Of a stretch of 6,007 bases of DNA, positions 5,775-6,007 are shown one piece after another. Numbering within the stretch: the first letter of the stretch is position 1; the number at the start of each line of letters is the position of its first letter. Source of the DNA: Anaerolineales bacterium (GTDB taxonomy: Bacteria; Chloroflexota; Anaerolineae; Anaerolineales; Villigracilaceae); contig JAICQC010000286.1 in assembly GCA_025938055.1 (NCBI GenBank), positions 1 to 6,007 on the forward strand. The letters run 5' to 3'. The notes beneath the pieces were generated by a model. It was not told the DNA's origin, made no database searches, and worked only from the letters and a program-made list of their open reading frames with translations. The position numbers and the translations under genes are program-made.

Positions 5775-6007
5775 ATAGCACATCCGCAAAACTCTGTTCC
5801 ATACGCCGGAAGTAAAAGGCGCCACTAATGAACAGAACCAGCGCGACCACAGCCGAGACAACCGTCATGGGTCCCGGCGCGGTATCAGTGCCTAACAAGG
5901 CCCAACGGAACCCCTCGACCACTCCAGCCATCGGATTCAGCCCGTACAATGTTCGCCAGGGTTCTGAGAGCAAGCTGCTGGGATAGGCAATCGGAGTGAT
6001 AAATAGC
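5773..6007 (-). CDS. wzm: ABC-2 type polysaccharide-export permease (Wzm-like), C-terminal part (runs off right edge)
   Basis: The last 77 codons are visible and the frame stays open to the window edge, so the 5' part of the gene lies outside. The start-like TTG at 5973 is internal, because the reading upstream of it (LFITPIAYPSSL) is the family's conserved segment. Recognisable features are FITPIAYPSS, LNPMAGVVEGFRWALLG, and a last transmembrane segment (about 20 residues, TVVSAVVALVLFISGAFYF) ending in the cytoplasmic tail RRMEQSFADVL. These match the C-terminus of ABC-2 permeases that move lipid-linked O-antigen, capsule or wall glycans across the inner membrane. The stop TAG is followed 9 nt later by the ATPase start, the usual Wzm-Wzt pairing. 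The symbol is given by class and partner, not by detailed sequence identity. Confidence 0.92.
   Translation of the reverse strand, partial: LFITPIAYPSSLLSEPWRTLYGLNPMAGVVEGFRWALLGTDTAPGPMTVVSAVVALVLFISGAFYFRRMEQSFADVL

Noticed and set aside
5971..5973. TTG at 5973 as the start of a short separate gene
   Set aside because: The frame continues to the window edge with conserved permease sequence upstream, so the TTG is an internal Leu codon.

Overview
The window carries one strand-consistent gene block. All six supported protein genes lie on the minus strand and are transcribed from right to left. Both edges cut through a gene. Nothing on the plus strand looks like a real gene, and I see no RNA gene, CRISPR array or insertion sequence. 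The content is that of a cell-surface polysaccharide (O-antigen-like or wall/capsule glycan) export and modification locus. The source is probably a member of Chloroflexota (Anaerolineae-like). The main clue is the lipoprotein linker rich in V-T-R-E-V / V-E-V-T units, a wording I associate with surface lipoproteins of that phylum; this is recognition from memory, and mixed base composition alone would not settle it.

Layout in transcription order: (1) 6007-5773, the C-terminal end of an ABC-2 type glycan-export permease (Wzm-like). (2) 5763-4492, its Wzt-like ATPase with a C-terminal extension domain. (3) 4464-3160, a membrane-anchored SGNH/GDSL hydrolase. (4) 3126-1732, a cysteine- and histidine-rich lipoprotein of a family I cannot name. 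(5) about 1711-374, a GT4-type glycosyltransferase with an unclear start. (6) 249-1, the N-terminus of a sulfatase/alkaline-phosphatase-superfamily enzyme that runs off the left edge. The first five genes are separated by only about 9 to 33 nt and are probably one transcript. The 124-nt gap before the last gene holds a candidate promoter.

Working model (inference): the glycosyltransferase helps build a lipid-linked glycan in the cytoplasm. The permease/ATPase pair exports it, with the ATPase C-terminal domain possibly reading a mark on the chain. The SGNH hydrolase could edit acyl groups, and the sulfatase-like enzyme could add or remove sulfate or phospho-substituents. The lipoprotein sits outside the membrane, where it could bind or process the exported polymer.

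The least understood pieces are the lipoprotein with two histidine clusters, and the sulfatase-like protein, whose visible active-site region has Thr where classical sulfatases have the Cys that matures to formylglycine.
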